The position numbers and the translations under genes were made by a program. From contig JAHBSG010000016.1 of assembly GCA_019639235.1 (NCBI GenBank), forward strand, positions 1 through 64,000: a stretch of DNA of 64,000 nt, written 5' to 3'. The notes below the pieces were generated by a model. It searched no databases, was not told the DNA's origin, and saw only the letters and a program-made list of their open reading frames with translations. Origin of the DNA: Acidobacteriota bacterium. Its GTDB lineage: Bacteria > Acidobacteriota > Blastocatellia > Pyrinomonadales > Pyrinomonadaceae. Shown here one piece after another: positions 45,443 through 54,763 of this stretch (positions within the stretch are counted from its first letter, which is position 1; the number at the start of each line of letters is the position of its first letter).

Positions 45443-45482
45443 GGCGGCGGTCATTCAAGGCTGCCGCCTTTTTTATTTTTTT
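45443..45482 (+). terminator. Rho-independent terminator
   Basis: GGCGGC pairs with GCCGCC around a 16-nt loop, followed by TTTTTTATTTTTTT. Ends the DUF5916 transcript. Confidence 0.8.
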
Positions 45483-45501
45483 CCACAGGGCAAAAAACTT
45501 C

Positions 45502-45530
45502 TTGTAATTATTTAACTCATGCTGTATAAA
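45502..45530 (+). promoter_or_regulatory. Sigma-70-like promoter
   Basis: TTGTAA (45502-45507), 17-bp spacer, TATAAA (45525-45530). It lies 58 nt before the ATG of the glycine-zipper protein gene and directly after the preceding terminator. Confidence 0.6.
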
Positions 45531-45588
45531 CATATGAAGACAGGACGTTTCCCGCCTTAAATCAGCAAAGCACTACTTGGAGGAGACA

Positions 45589-46683
45589 ATGAGAAGTACC
45601 CGAAGTTTCTTGGCATTCACCGCCGCATTTTCCCTGGCATTTCTGGCGATCCCGTTGTTCCTTGCCGCTCCGGCATATGGACAGGATAGCCGCGTCGCGC
45701 TTCAGCGCGGATACCGGACCGGATATTCGGACGGCTACATGGCCGGATATCGCGATTCGATCGATAATAATTCGCGGAGCATCGTCCGCCATAAGGAATA
45801 CACGCAGGCCGACAGGGCGTATAACAAAGACTACGGCCAAATCGACGATTACCGCGACGGCTACCGTCAGGGCTTCGAGGCCGGTTACTCGACCGGCTTT
45901 GAGAAGCGGCCTTTTGAATCGTCAGTGCCGCAGAGCCTTGCAAAACGCGGCTTGAGCTCGGTTCCGCCGGCGGAAGTTGCCGCCAAAATACCGGTAAGCA
46001 CACCCGCAATCGACGTTTCGGAAGTCGAGGCCCCTGAGACACCGACGCCTGAGCCGGCCGATACGGTCGCGTCATACACGCCACAGGCCGATCCGCCGCA
46101 GCAGCCGATCCAACGGGCGTCATACACATCAGCGAGCAATGACATCATTCTTATCCCGCGGGATACCGAGCTGATCATTGAGATACAGGAAGACCTCAAC
46201 ACCGAGCAAAACCGCGTTGGGGACAAATTCACTGCCCGGGTCGTATCGCCGGTCGAGATCGAGGGAGCGATCATCGAAGGCCGCATCGAGAAGATCGTAA
46301 AGCCCGGCCGCATCAAACGCCGCTCGCAGATGCAGCTGACCTTTGACCGCATCGTCCTTAACGAGCAACGCTGGAGCAATTATTCGGCAACGCTCGAAGA
46401 GGTCCTGCCGGTCAAGGGCGACAACGTGCTCACCGTCAGCGACGAGGGAACCGCCGTTGGCAAACGAACCCTAAAGCAAGACGGCGTCAAGGTTGGAGCC
46501 GCGACCGGAGCAGGCCTCGGCATCGGTGCGATCACCGCCGGGCCGGTCGGTGCCGCGGTCGGAGCAGGTATCGGAGCGGCTTTTGGCGTGGGTGCGGTCG
46601 TTGTCGAACGCGGAAAGCACATTCGCCTGATCAAGAATCAGCAGCTCAAGATCCGCACGGCATACGAAACGCGGATCCGATGA
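45589..46683 (+). CDS. Exported GY-rich/glycine-zipper protein
   Basis: A 364-residue exported protein (GGAGGAG ahead of the ATG; signal through AYG-Q). After it come irregular Gly-Tyr repeats: RGYRTGYSDGYMAGYRDSI and YRDGYRQGFEAGYSTGFEK, a pattern of YxxGY/F steps. A Pro/Glu linker follows (about 135-180). A strand-rich middle domain at about 185-270 has IILIPRDTELIIEIQEDLNTEQNRVGDKF (DUF-like, TELIIEIQEDLNT). A glycine-zipper segment at about 305-345 has GVKVGAATGAGLGIGAITAGPVG-type repeats (VGAAVGAGIGAAFGVGA). Glycine zippers insert into or span membranes. Likely outer-membrane-associated; function unknown. Confidence 0.75.
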   Translation: MRSTRSFLAFTAAFSLAFLAIPLFLAAPAYGQDSRVALQRGYRTGYSDGYMAGYRDSIDNNSRSIVRHKEYTQADRAYNKDYGQIDDYRDGYRQGFEAGYSTGFEKRPFESSVPQSLAKRGLSSVPPAEVAAKIPVSTPAIDVSEVEAPETPTPEPADTVASYTPQADPPQQPIQRASYTSASNDIILIPRDTELIIEIQEDLNTEQNRVGDKFTARVVSPVEIEGAIIEGRIEKIVKPGRIKRRSQMQLTFDRIVLNEQRWSNYSATLEEVLPVKGDNVLTVSDEGTAVGKRTLKQDGVKVGAATGAGLGIGAITAGPVGAAVGAGIGAAFGVGAVVVERGKHIRLIKNQQLKIRTAYETRIR

Positions 46684-46723
46684 TCTGGCAAACCGGGCAA
46701 TTCGCTCGGAAGGCAAATTGAAA

Positions 46724-46769
46724 GGGCTCGAAACGGCGTTCTCCTCCAATGCCGGATCGAGCCTTTTTT
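46724..46769 (+). terminator. Rho-independent terminator
   Basis: GGCTCGA pairs with TCGAGCC across a loop of about 25 nt that has an inner GGCG/TGCC-like pairing, followed by TTTTTT. Confidence 0.75.
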
Positions 46770-46886
46770 CCATCGTTCTTTGGCGAGGCGTCGCCTGCAG
46801 AATCCGTATCCTGCTCTTGGTCGAAAGCCTTTAGAGAGGCTTTTCGCTCCGTTCAGCCTTTTTTTCGCTCCAATAAATAACAGTGC

Positions 46887-46915
46887 TTTACTAAGGTATT
46901 CGCCTTCGGTAAACT
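46887..46915 (+). promoter_or_regulatory. Sigma-70-like promoter of citrate synthase
   Basis: TTTACT (46887-46892), 17-bp spacer, TAAACT (46910-46915). Transcription would start near 46922, about 40 nt before the ATG. No operator is obvious. Confidence 0.5.
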
Positions 46916-46960
46916 AATGTGTTGGTAACAATTTCTAATAACGGGATAGAGAGAACAGTA

Positions 46961-48100
46961 ATGAGTACAGGAACAGAAACAACAGCCGCAACCGCCGGAT
47001 TGCGAGGCGTAGTTGCAGCCCAAAGCTCGATCGGCGACGTCGATGGCGAGAAGGGCATACTAATTTATCAGGGCTACGATATTCACGACCTTGCGGAGCA
47101 CTCGACCTTCGAGGAAGTAGTTTTTCTTCTCTGGAACGGCCGGCTCCCGAAGCAGGACGAACTCGCCGATCTTACGGCTCAGTTCCGTGCGAATTATTCG
47201 GTCCCGTCGGAGGTCATCGCGGCGATGAAGACCTTCCCGAAGGACGCCGACCCGATGGACGTGCTCCGGACGGCAGTCTCGTCGCTTGATTTCTACGATA
47301 AGGCCGGCCACGCGACCGACCGCGAGAACGCTACCAAGGCCGCCATCAAGCTGACGGCACAGATGGGAACGATCGCCGCCGCATGGGACCGCATTCGCAA
47401 CGGCAAGGACGTTATCGCACCGGACGAGAACCTCAGCATCGCCGAGAATTTCCTCTATATGCTTCGCGGCGAACGCGCAGAGGCAGATGAGGCCCGGATG
47501 TTCGATATCGCATTGATCCTCCATGCCGACCACGAACTGAACGCCTCGACCTTCACTACGCGGGTCGTTTCGGGAACGCTCGCCGGAATGTACGGAGCCG
47601 TCACGGCAGGTATCGCCGCTCTCGCCGGTCCGCTGCACGGCGGTGCGAACACGAATGTGATGAAGATGCTCATCGAGATCGGCGACCTCGATAAGGTCGA
47701 CGAATTCGTCGAAAAGGCACTTGAAGAAAAACGCAAGATCATGGGCATCGGCCACGCGGTTTATAAGACCGAAGACCCGCGTGCCACGTGGCTTCGAAAG
47801 TTCTCAAAGACCATGGCCGAAAAGGCCGGCGAGACGAAGTGGTTCGACATGTCGCAGCGGATCGAGAAGCTAATGCTCGAAAAGAAGGGAATGTTCCCGA
47901 ATGTCGATTTCTATTCGGCTTCGACGTATTACCTTATGGGTCTTCCGCTCGATCTTTACACGCCGATCTTCGCGGTCAGCCGTATTTCGGGCTGGACGGG
48001 ACACATCCTTGAGCAGTACGCGAACAACAAGCTCATTCGGCCGCGTGCCGAGTATATTGGCGAACGCGGGCTTAAGTACGTCCCGATCGCCGAACGGTAG
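46961..48100 (+). CDS. gltA: Citrate synthase
   Basis: A 379-residue enzyme condensing acetyl-CoA with oxaloacetate. Typical short-form (type I-like) length. DGEKGILIYQGYDIHDLAE opens it. Catalytic and substrate motifs are ILHADHELNASTFTTRV, LAGPLHGGANTNVM (catalytic His), GIGHAVYKTEDPRA (His and Arg) and VDFYSASTYYLMGLP (Asp). WTGHILEQYANNKLIRP is the conserved C-terminal signature. I start at the ATG at 46961; 14 more codons are open upstream. A 2-methylcitrate synthase cannot be excluded from sequence alone, but no prp genes are nearby. Terminator at 48122. Confidence 0.92.
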   Translation: MSTGTETTAATAGLRGVVAAQSSIGDVDGEKGILIYQGYDIHDLAEHSTFEEVVFLLWNGRLPKQDELADLTAQFRANYSVPSEVIAAMKTFPKDADPMDVLRTAVSSLDFYDKAGHATDRENATKAAIKLTAQMGTIAAAWDRIRNGKDVIAPDENLSIAENFLYMLRGERAEADEARMFDIALILHADHELNASTFTTRVVSGTLAGMYGAVTAGIAALAGPLHGGANTNVMKMLIEIGDLDKVDEFVEKALEEKRKIMGIGHAVYKTEDPRATWLRKFSKTMAEKAGETKWFDMSQRIEKLMLEKKGMFPNVDFYSASTYYLMGLPLDLYTPIFAVSRISGWTGHILEQYANNKLIRPRAEYIGERGLKYVPIAER

Positions 48101-48121
48101 TTCGCAATACAGGTCAAAAGG

Positions 48122-48148
48122 AAAAGCCCCGGCGAACGGGGCTTTTCT
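48122..48148. terminator. Rho-independent terminator
   Basis: AAAAGCCCC, loop GGCGAAC, GGGGCTTTTC. A perfect 9-bp stem with A-run and T-run sides, so it may serve in both directions between the convergent gltA and DksA-like genes. Confidence 0.88.
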
Positions 48149-48244
48149 AGTTTGGAGATCCATTGAACGCGGCTGGTGATCTAACGACGTGCAGCCGGTT
48201 CTGCCGGGCAGCGGAAGCTAACGACCGGACCCGAGGCCCTCGAG

Positions 48245-48601
48245 CTATTCTTCGTCGTCGATGAGGCCTTGCTCGACAAGTTCCTGACACTCGATGCAGT
48301 ACCGAGCCCAGGGGATCGCTGCCAGCCGTTTCGGGTTGATCGGCTTTTCGCAATTAAGGCAAACGCCGTATTCGTCGTCATCGATCCGCCTGAGAGCTTC
48401 ATCGATCAGCGTAAGCTGCCGGCTCTCATTCTCCGAGACGGCAAGCTGTACGTTCTTTGAATAATTACGAACGGCAAGATCGACCGGATCCGGAGTTTCC
48501 GAATCATCGATCGAGAGATCATTGCCTTTAAGTTTTTCGATAAGCAGTAAACGCTCGTCCTCGAGTTTCTGCTTTATCTGCTTAAGATTCGATTTGCTCA
48601 T
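48245..48601 (-). CDS. DksA/TraR-type zinc-finger protein
   Basis: A 118-residue protein with a DksA-like C-terminus. The zinc finger is CLNC followed by CIEC (about 82-105), all four Cys present. The coiled coil (about 10-75) has KQIKQKLEDERLLLIEKLKG and ETPDPVDLAV, but lacks the second Asp at the coiled-coil tip that DksA uses in RNA polymerase. The short acidic tail (GLIDDEE) is typical. It may modulate RNA polymerase, or simply be a C4 zinc-finger relative as found in many genomes. It overlaps rlmH by 4 nt (48598-48601), so they are co-transcribed. Confidence 0.82.
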   Translation of the reverse strand: MSKSNLKQIKQKLEDERLLLIEKLKGNDLSIDDSETPDPVDLAVRNYSKNVQLAVSENESRQLTLIDEALRRIDDDEYGVCLNCEKPINPKRLAAIPWARYCIECQELVEQGLIDDEE

Positions 48602-49050
48602 TTTTGGTAGGGATAGCCCCTTATTATCGTAAATGCTCGATACAACTGCTCTAACAGGAACACACGAGCCATCTCGTGTGTAAAAGTTAGAAACGATAAG
48701 GATAGCCTAATGTCTGCCCTTTCGGCAACCTCAGATGAGAGCCCTTCGGCTCCGCCGATGATAAAGACCACATCCCGCTTTGATGTGTTCATCCACTTTT
48801 CGATCTCGGCCGCGAGCTGATGCGAGGTCATCTGCTTGCCGGTGTCCTCAAGTGCTACCACGAAACTCGCCGGTCCGATCGCCTGGAGAATGGCCTCGCC
48901 TTCTTCTTGCTTGGCGATGCCCGGCCGCCCTTCGCGGACCTCGGTCACCTCGCTCCGGACAAATCGCGATAGCCGCGAAAGGTACTCATTTTGCAGGTTT
49001 AGGAGATTCGGTTCTCGGGTCTTGCCGACCCAGACAAATCTGAATTTCAT
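48598..49050 (-). CDS. rlmH: 23S rRNA (pseudouridine-1915 N3) methyltransferase RlmH
   Basis: A 150-residue SPOUT methyltransferase that modifies helix 69 of 23S rRNA in the assembled ribosome. The family signatures are FRFVWVGKTR at the start, SFVVALEDTGKQMTSHQLA, VVFIIGGAEGLSSEV (SAM-binding knot), and LSLSFLTFTHEMARVFLLEQLYRAFTIIRGYPYQK at the C-terminus (the part RVFLLEQLYRAFTI is near-invariant). Length is normal. It lies upstream of the DksA-like gene on the minus strand; rsfS lies 39 nt upstream of it. Confidence 0.95.
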   Translation of the reverse strand: MKFRFVWVGKTREPNLLNLQNEYLSRLSRFVRSEVTEVREGRPGIAKQEEGEAILQAIGPASFVVALEDTGKQMTSHQLAAEIEKWMNTSKRDVVFIIGGAEGLSSEVAERADIRLSLSFLTFTHEMARVFLLEQLYRAFTIIRGYPYQK

Positions 49051-49089
49051 TTCGTGGAGCGGCCTAAAGGGACCTTCGGCCCATTTTGC

Positions 49090-49518
49090 CTAGAGGCCTT
49101 CCGGGATCTCGACCCGCCGGGCATCAAGCCAAAGCCGCTCAAGGTCATAGAACTCGCGGGCGTTCTTCTCAAAAACATGGACGATGAAATCGCCGAAGTC
49201 CATTAACACCCACTCCGCCGCCGCATAACCCTCGATCCGGTTCGAACGCAAGCCCAGCTTCTCTTTGAGCTGCTCGCGGACCTCATCGGCGATGGCCTGG
49301 ACCTGCCGCTGGTTCGCTCCGCTGGCGATGACGAAAAACTCCGTAAAGCTTGTGATCTCGCGGAGGTCCAGAGCGACGATATCGCCCGCTTTTTTGTCGG
49401 CCGCACAACGGATCGCGAGCTGCACACCCTCATCGATCTCGTCGAAGGGCGTCTTCGTAGCCGCGATCTCGATCCGGGCAGATTCACGATGGAGAGATTT
49501 TTCCTGAATTTCTTCCAT
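49090..49518 (-). CDS. rsfS: Ribosomal silencing factor RsfS
   Basis: A 142-residue member of the RsfS/Iojap family. It binds L14 and blocks subunit joining when nutrients are scarce. [67 protein letters not shown] and [12 protein letters not shown] are the expected motifs in order. About 25 extra N-terminal residues ([19 protein letters not shown]) precede the domain. It begins inside the final codon of nadD (shared base 49518), the common nadD-rsfS-rlmH order in bacteria. Confidence 0.94.
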   Translation of the reverse strand: MEEIQEKSLHRESARIEIAATKTPFDEIDEGVQLAIRCAADKKAGDIVALDLREITSFTEFFVIASGANQRQVQAIADEVREQLKEKLGLRSNRIEGYAAAEWVLMDFGDFIVHVFEKNAREFYDLERLWLDARRVEIPEGL

Positions 49519-50171
49519 TAGGTATAAAGTTCGTATTTTTCAATGTATTTTGCAACTTCAGCAGGAATGTCGTCCTGTCGTTCAAGCTCGCCGTCGCTAA
49601 GATCCTCGCGAAGCTCCGATGCCGAAACATCGTGGCGGACAGCATCTGTGATGTAGATGTGATGGTTATCATCGGCGATGCTTTGGGTCAGTATGTTCCC
49701 GCTTGTCCGTAGATCAATGATCCGTTCTCTGACCCGTTCGGTCACATGATCGGAAGTAAGGGCAAAGCCCGGCCGGCTGACCACGATATGGTTCACCGCG
49801 AGCAGCACCTCTTCCCAATTCTTCCACGTCCTGATGTCCATCCACGAATCGGCCCCCATCACGAAAAAAAGCGTGTCGCCGGGATGCAATTGTTCCAGCT
49901 CGGCGAGCGTTTCGATGGTATAACGCTTTTCGCGTTTATCGAGTTCCAGGGTCGAGACCAGTAATTGAGGCTCGTCCGCGGTCGCGATCGCAAGCATCGC
50001 GTAGCGGTGATAGCCCGACGTAGGACGCCGGTCGGGTTTGTGCGGAGCGTGGAAGGCCGGGAGAAAATAAAGCCGGTCGAGTTCGAATGCCGGCACAAGA
50101 GCCTTGGCAACGCCAATGTGTCCGCTATGGACCGGGTCGAATGTTCCGCCAAAGTATGCGATACGGCTCAT
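49518..50171 (-). CDS. nadD: Nicotinate-nucleotide adenylyltransferase NadD
   Basis: A 217-residue nucleotidyltransferase making NaAD from NaMN and ATP in NAD synthesis. [21 protein letters not shown] contains the GxFDPVHxGH nucleotide-binding motif. [34 protein letters not shown] and VSRPGF follow, with the C-terminal VSASELRED (ISSTxIR-like) motif. Standard length. Starts 3 nt after the obg stop, so obg-nadD-rsfS-rlmH-dksA-like form one probable minus-strand operon. Confidence 0.95.
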   Translation of the reverse strand: MSRIAYFGGTFDPVHSGHIGVAKALVPAFELDRLYFLPAFHAPHKPDRRPTSGYHRYAMLAIATADEPQLLVSTLELDKREKRYTIETLAELEQLHPGDTLFFVMGADSWMDIRTWKNWEEVLLAVNHIVVSRPGFALTSDHVTERVRERIIDLRTSGNILTQSIADDNHHIYITDAVRHDVSASELREDLSDGELERQDDIPAEVAKYIEKYELYT

Positions 50172-50174
50172 AGC

Positions 50175-51761
<1,587 letters not shown>

Positions 51762-51767
51762 GTAGGC

Positions 51768-51795
51768 ATCTTACACCCGATTTTCAGCAAGTCAA
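51768..51795 (-). promoter_or_regulatory. Promoter-like boxes for the candidate RNA
   Basis: On the minus strand TTGACT (51795-51790), 16-bp spacer, TAAGAT (51773-51768). The predicted start near 51761 lies a few bases before the closing helix, consistent with an independent RNA transcript. Confidence 0.55.
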
Positions 51796-51848
51796 GTAGA
51801 AAGTACTTTAGGTTTCGGCGGTTTTGATGGGATGCCGATACGGCGTCT

Positions 51849-51965
51849 TGTGGAAAAATCGCGACGCCATTTGTGGAAAAATCTGTGGAAAATTATCTGG
51901 CACAATCAACACGCCACCTTTATCGTGCGAGTGATTTGCATCTCGGCCCCCGAGCCTGTGGAAAA
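51849..51965. promoter_or_regulatory. Cluster of four TGTGGAAAA (TTTTCCACA) boxes
   Basis: TGTGGAAAA occurs at 51849, 51872, 51884 and 51957, all in the same orientation. The reverse complement TTTTCCACA differs from the E. coli DnaA box TTATCCACA at one position. The cluster lies in a non-coding stretch between the candidate RNA promoter and the rpmA terminator. It could be a DnaA or other regulator-binding array. Confidence 0.5.
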
Positions 51966-51982
51966 GAAATTTTCAAGCATCG

Positions 51983-52025
51983 AAAAAAAATAAGATGGCC
52001 CGCTCTTTTCTAAAAGCGGACCATC
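51983..52025 (-). terminator. Rho-independent terminator of the rplU-rpmA operon
   Basis: On the minus strand GATGGTCCGCTTTT pairs with AAAGAGCGGGCCATC (with mismatches), followed by TTATTTTTTTT. It lies 23 nt beyond the rpmA stop. Confidence 0.85.
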
Positions 52026-52048
52026 AAAAAACTCAAAATCTGTGAGAT

Positions 52049-52336
52049 CTAGGCAGCAGCCTTCGGGGCGAGTTCGGCTGAACCTTCGGAGTAAACGCTA
52101 ATGAATTTACCCTTGCGGCCCTTATCTTCAAATTTCACAAACCCTTCAATGAGCGAGAAGAGCGTGTCGTCCTTGCCGCGGCCGACGTTCTTGCCCGGCT
52201 TCCACTTGGTGCCACGCTGACGGGCAAGGATGTTGCCGCCGAGAACGTGCTCACCGCCAAACTTTTTAAGCCCAAGCCGCTGCGCGTTCGAATCGCGACC
52301 GTTTCGTGATGAACCTACACCTTTCTTATGTGCCAT
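52049..52336 (-). CDS. rpmA: 50S ribosomal protein L27
   Basis: A 95-residue ribosomal protein near the peptidyl-transferase centre. [29 protein letters not shown] is the highly conserved opening (first part [16 protein letters not shown]). [32 protein letters not shown] follows in family order. It has no N-terminal extension needing cleavage, unlike Firmicutes L27. The C-terminal tail ([12 protein letters not shown]) is slightly longer than in E. coli. Cotranscribed with rplU (34 nt upstream). Confidence 0.97.
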   Translation of the reverse strand: MAHKKGVGSSRNGRDSNAQRLGLKKFGGEHVLGGNILARQRGTKWKPGKNVGRGKDDTLFSLIEGFVKFEDKGRKGKFISVYSEGSAELAPKAAA

Positions 52337-52370
52337 AACTAAATCCTCTTGATGCCTTCAAGGCAGGCAA

Positions 52371-52661
52371 TTAAAGCTTTTCGATCTTGATCTCGGTATA
52401 TCCCTGGCGATGGCCCTGCTTGCGCTTATACTGCTTGCGGCGCTTCTTTTTGAAGACGATGACCTTCTCGCCGCGGCCGTGGCCGACAACGGTCGCTTCA
52501 ACGCTGCCGTCGCCGATCTTGATATCCGAACCCGCACCGGCAACCAAGGCCGGAATCGTTACCTTGCTTCCGGCTTCTGCGTCGATGGTCGGAACGCGGA
52601 CGACCTGTCCCGCCTCGACCGAAAATTGCTTGCCGCCTGTTTTAACTATTGCAAAGCTCAT
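52371..52661 (-). CDS. rplU: 50S ribosomal protein L21
   Basis: A 96-residue ribosomal protein that binds 23S rRNA in the presence of L20. AIVKTGGKQFSVEAGQVVRV at the start, then VEATVVGHGRGEKVIVFKKKRRKQYKRKQGHRQGYTEIKI-type C-terminus (motifs KKRRKQYKRKQGHRQ). Length is typical. It is the first gene of the rplU-rpmA pair, with weak promoter-like sequence upstream between 52662 and 52800. Confidence 0.96.
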   Translation of the reverse strand: MSFAIVKTGGKQFSVEAGQVVRVPTIDAEAGSKVTIPALVAGAGSDIKIGDGSVEATVVGHGRGEKVIVFKKKRRKQYKRKQGHRQGYTEIKIEKL

Positions 52662-52841
52662 CTTGTTTCTCCGCTCTCTTGGTTAAGCGAATCTCGGCAG
52701 TCGCCGAAAAACTCAAATAATATCGAAACATCGGCGATAAGTCAATCGAAACCGGCCCCAATATCGTGCTTGGCATTTTCTCGTTCTGCCCGGCGAAAAC
52801 TGTGTTATATTCGCCCCAAAAACCAAAGGAGGAATGAAAGT

Positions 52842-53297
52842 ATGGAACAGGCAATGGAACAATTGGTCCAGCAGCCGGAGACTGCCGAGGCAAAGGTCGC
52901 AGCAATGGAGCGGGGAGCGAACTGGTTCTTCTGGATCTCCGCCCTTTCGGTCATCAATTCGCTTTCGGTTACGTTTAGCGGCTTGACGGACCTCCTCTTC
53001 GGGCTCGGGGCGACCCGTTTGGTCGATGAAAGTTTTCGCCAGAATACTCTTGCCGGCGTTAATCCGGTCGGGCTTTCGTTCAACCTCGCTATCGCCGGAC
53101 TTTTCGCTTTATTCGGCTACTACGCCCGTAAGGGAAGCGATATCGCTTTCGTTTTGGGGATGTTCCTTTATGCGATCGACGCGATGATCCTTATCGGGTT
53201 CCGCGACATCTTCGGCTTCGGGTTCCATCTGGTCGCCCTGTTCTATATGTTCAACGGGCTTCTCGCGAGCCGGCGAAGGTACGATCCTTCGGTCTGA
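52842..53297 (+). CDS. Small four-helix membrane protein
   Basis: A 151-residue protein with a Glu/Gln-rich 25-residue N-terminus (MEQAMEQLVQQPETAEAKV), then four hydrophobic helices: WFFWISALSVINSLSVTF, VGLSFNLAIAGLFALFGYYA, IAFVLGMFLYAIDAMILIGF and FHLVALFYMFNGLLA. AAAGGAGGAATG gives a strong ribosome site that fixes the ATG at 52842. I recognise no family. A TTATAT box lies about 35 nt upstream. Convergent with hpt, which ends 6 nt after it. Confidence 0.7.
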   Translation: MEQAMEQLVQQPETAEAKVAAMERGANWFFWISALSVINSLSVTFSGLTDLLFGLGATRLVDESFRQNTLAGVNPVGLSFNLAIAGLFALFGYYARKGSDIAFVLGMFLYAIDAMILIGFRDIFGFGFHLVALFYMFNGLLASRRRYDPSV

Positions 53298-53302
53298 ACG
53301 GG

Positions 53303-53878
53303 TTAGACGTTTGCCGGGTCGATAACGACGCCTACGAACGGAAGGTTTCGGTATCGTCCCGCAGCGTCGAGCCCATAGCCGACGACAAATTCGTTCGGTA
53401 TGGTGAAGCCGATATAGTCGATCTCGAGCGTCTTATTGATCCGCGGTTCCGGCTTGTCGAGGAAAGCGGCGAGCCGGATGGAGTTTGCCCCGCGAGAGCC
53501 GAGGAGTTCAAGAAGCCGCGTCAGCGTGAGCCCAGTATCGACGATATCCTCGACCACCAGCACGTCTTTGCCGCGGATCGGATTGCTCAGGTCCTTCAGT
53601 ATCTCCACGTCGCCGGAAGAGACCGTTCCATCCTTGTAACTCGACACGGACATGAAATCGATCGTAAGCGGCAGGTCGATCGCACGCATCAGGTCGGCCA
53701 TGAAGACGCAGGAACCTTTTAGCACACCGACGAGCACCAATTCCTTGCCAGCGTAATCCGCCGCGATCTGGCGTCCGAGTTCGGCGATCCGGCCGGCGAT
53801 CGCCTCTTCCGAATACATAACGCGGAGGTTCGGGTTCGAGAACTCGGTCGCCGCGGGCTTCGCACTTTCATTCGACAT
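53303..53878 (-). CDS. hpt: Hypoxanthine phosphoribosyltransferase
   Basis: A 191-residue purine-salvage enzyme converting hypoxanthine or guanine plus PRPP to IMP or GMP. LVLVGVLKGSCVFMADLMRAI, IDFMSVSSYKDGTVSSGDVEI and the PRPP loop VLVVEDIVDTGLTLTRLL are the family motifs. IGFTIPNEFVVGYGLDAAGRYRNLPFVG is the nucleobase-binding C-terminus. The reading frame stays open to 54364, but the domain begins near the ATG at 53878. Divergent from the RpiB-like gene (85 nt apart). Xanthine or guanine preference cannot be read from the sequence. Confidence 0.94.
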   Translation of the reverse strand: MSNESAKPAATEFSNPNLRVMYSEEAIAGRIAELGRQIAADYAGKELVLVGVLKGSCVFMADLMRAIDLPLTIDFMSVSSYKDGTVSSGDVEILKDLSNPIRGKDVLVVEDIVDTGLTLTRLLELLGSRGANSIRLAAFLDKPEPRINKTLEIDYIGFTIPNEFVVGYGLDAAGRYRNLPFVGVVIDPANV

Positions 53879-53962
53879 AATCTTGAGTGGTTGAACCGAT
53901 AGGATTTTAGCAATACTATTCAATGGTCGGGCCGGATTCAAGTTGCTGGCCTTTTCATCGAT

Positions 53963-54751
53963 ATGAGCCGAACCTCGATCAGCCGCGACGAGATAAAAGA
54001 GATGGTACGCCGGGTGCTTGACGCCTCCCCCGCCGGTATCGCACAGCCCGCGGCCGCCGCGGCTGCAGCGGAACCGGAACACGTTCTCGTCAATTCGCTC
54101 AAACCCCGGCAGGAACGCTCTTTTGAACGCGACGAATCTTCTAAGTCCTTGCTTACCGAGGACGACATCCGCGGGTTGAATGAAGGCGACAGGCTGCGGA
54201 TCTCGCCGGGGACGAAGTTCACGCCATTGGCCTCCGACCTGATCCGCGAGCGGCGTATCGAACTTATTACAAAGGAGCCGCGGACTGCCAAGATCCTCGT
54301 TCGTTCTGTCGCTCTCGGGGCAGATCACGGCGGGTTCGAATATAAGGAAAAGATCAAGGAACATCTATCGGGCCTCGGTCTTTCGATCCGCGATTTTGGG
54401 ACGAATTCGAAGGAGGCGGTAGATTATCCCGACCACGCCGGTGCCGTTGCTGAGTGTGTCAGCCGCGGCCGTGCGGACGCAGGGATCATCGTCGATGGTG
54501 CAGGCATCGGAAGCTCGATGACGGCGAACAAGTACCCGGGCGTTCGTGCCGCGGCGTGTTATTCGCAGGCACTCGCACGCAATTCCCGCGAACACAACGG
54601 TGCGAACGTACTTACGCTCGGCAGCGGACAGAACAGCCTAACGGAAGTGCTCTCGATCGTCGATACCTTTCTTTCGGCGGAGCTGACCGAGGACCGGCAC
54701 AAACGCCGCGTCGCGAAAATTGAAGATATTGACCGCCAGTATCGGCGGTAA
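53963..54751 (+). CDS. RpiB/LacAB-family sugar-phosphate isomerase with N-terminal extension
   Basis: A 262-residue protein. The C-terminal 150 residues match RpiB: VALGADHGGFEYKEKIKEHL, SIRDFGTNSKEAVDYPDHA, IGSSMTANKYPGVRAAACYS and REHNGANVLTLGSG. The active-site Cys of the E. coli enzyme is replaced (IIVDGAGIG instead of I-I-CGTGIG), and the Arg after LG is Gly. The first 110 residues are unusual. SRDEIKEMVRRVLDAS looks like a microcompartment encapsulation helix. A TEDDIRGLNEGDRLRISPGTKFTPLASDL segment resembles the small N-terminal domain of several microcompartment-associated enzymes. It is 12 nt before deoC. Confidence 0.82.
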   Translation: MSRTSISRDEIKEMVRRVLDASPAGIAQPAAAAAAAEPEHVLVNSLKPRQERSFERDESSKSLLTEDDIRGLNEGDRLRISPGTKFTPLASDLIRERRIELITKEPRTAKILVRSVALGADHGGFEYKEKIKEHLSGLGLSIRDFGTNSKEAVDYPDHAGAVAECVSRGRADAGIIVDGAGIGSSMTANKYPGVRAAACYSQALARNSREHNGANVLTLGSGQNSLTEVLSIVDTFLSAELTEDRHKRRVAKIEDIDRQYRR

Positions 54752-54763
54752 AGTTGAGAAGAA

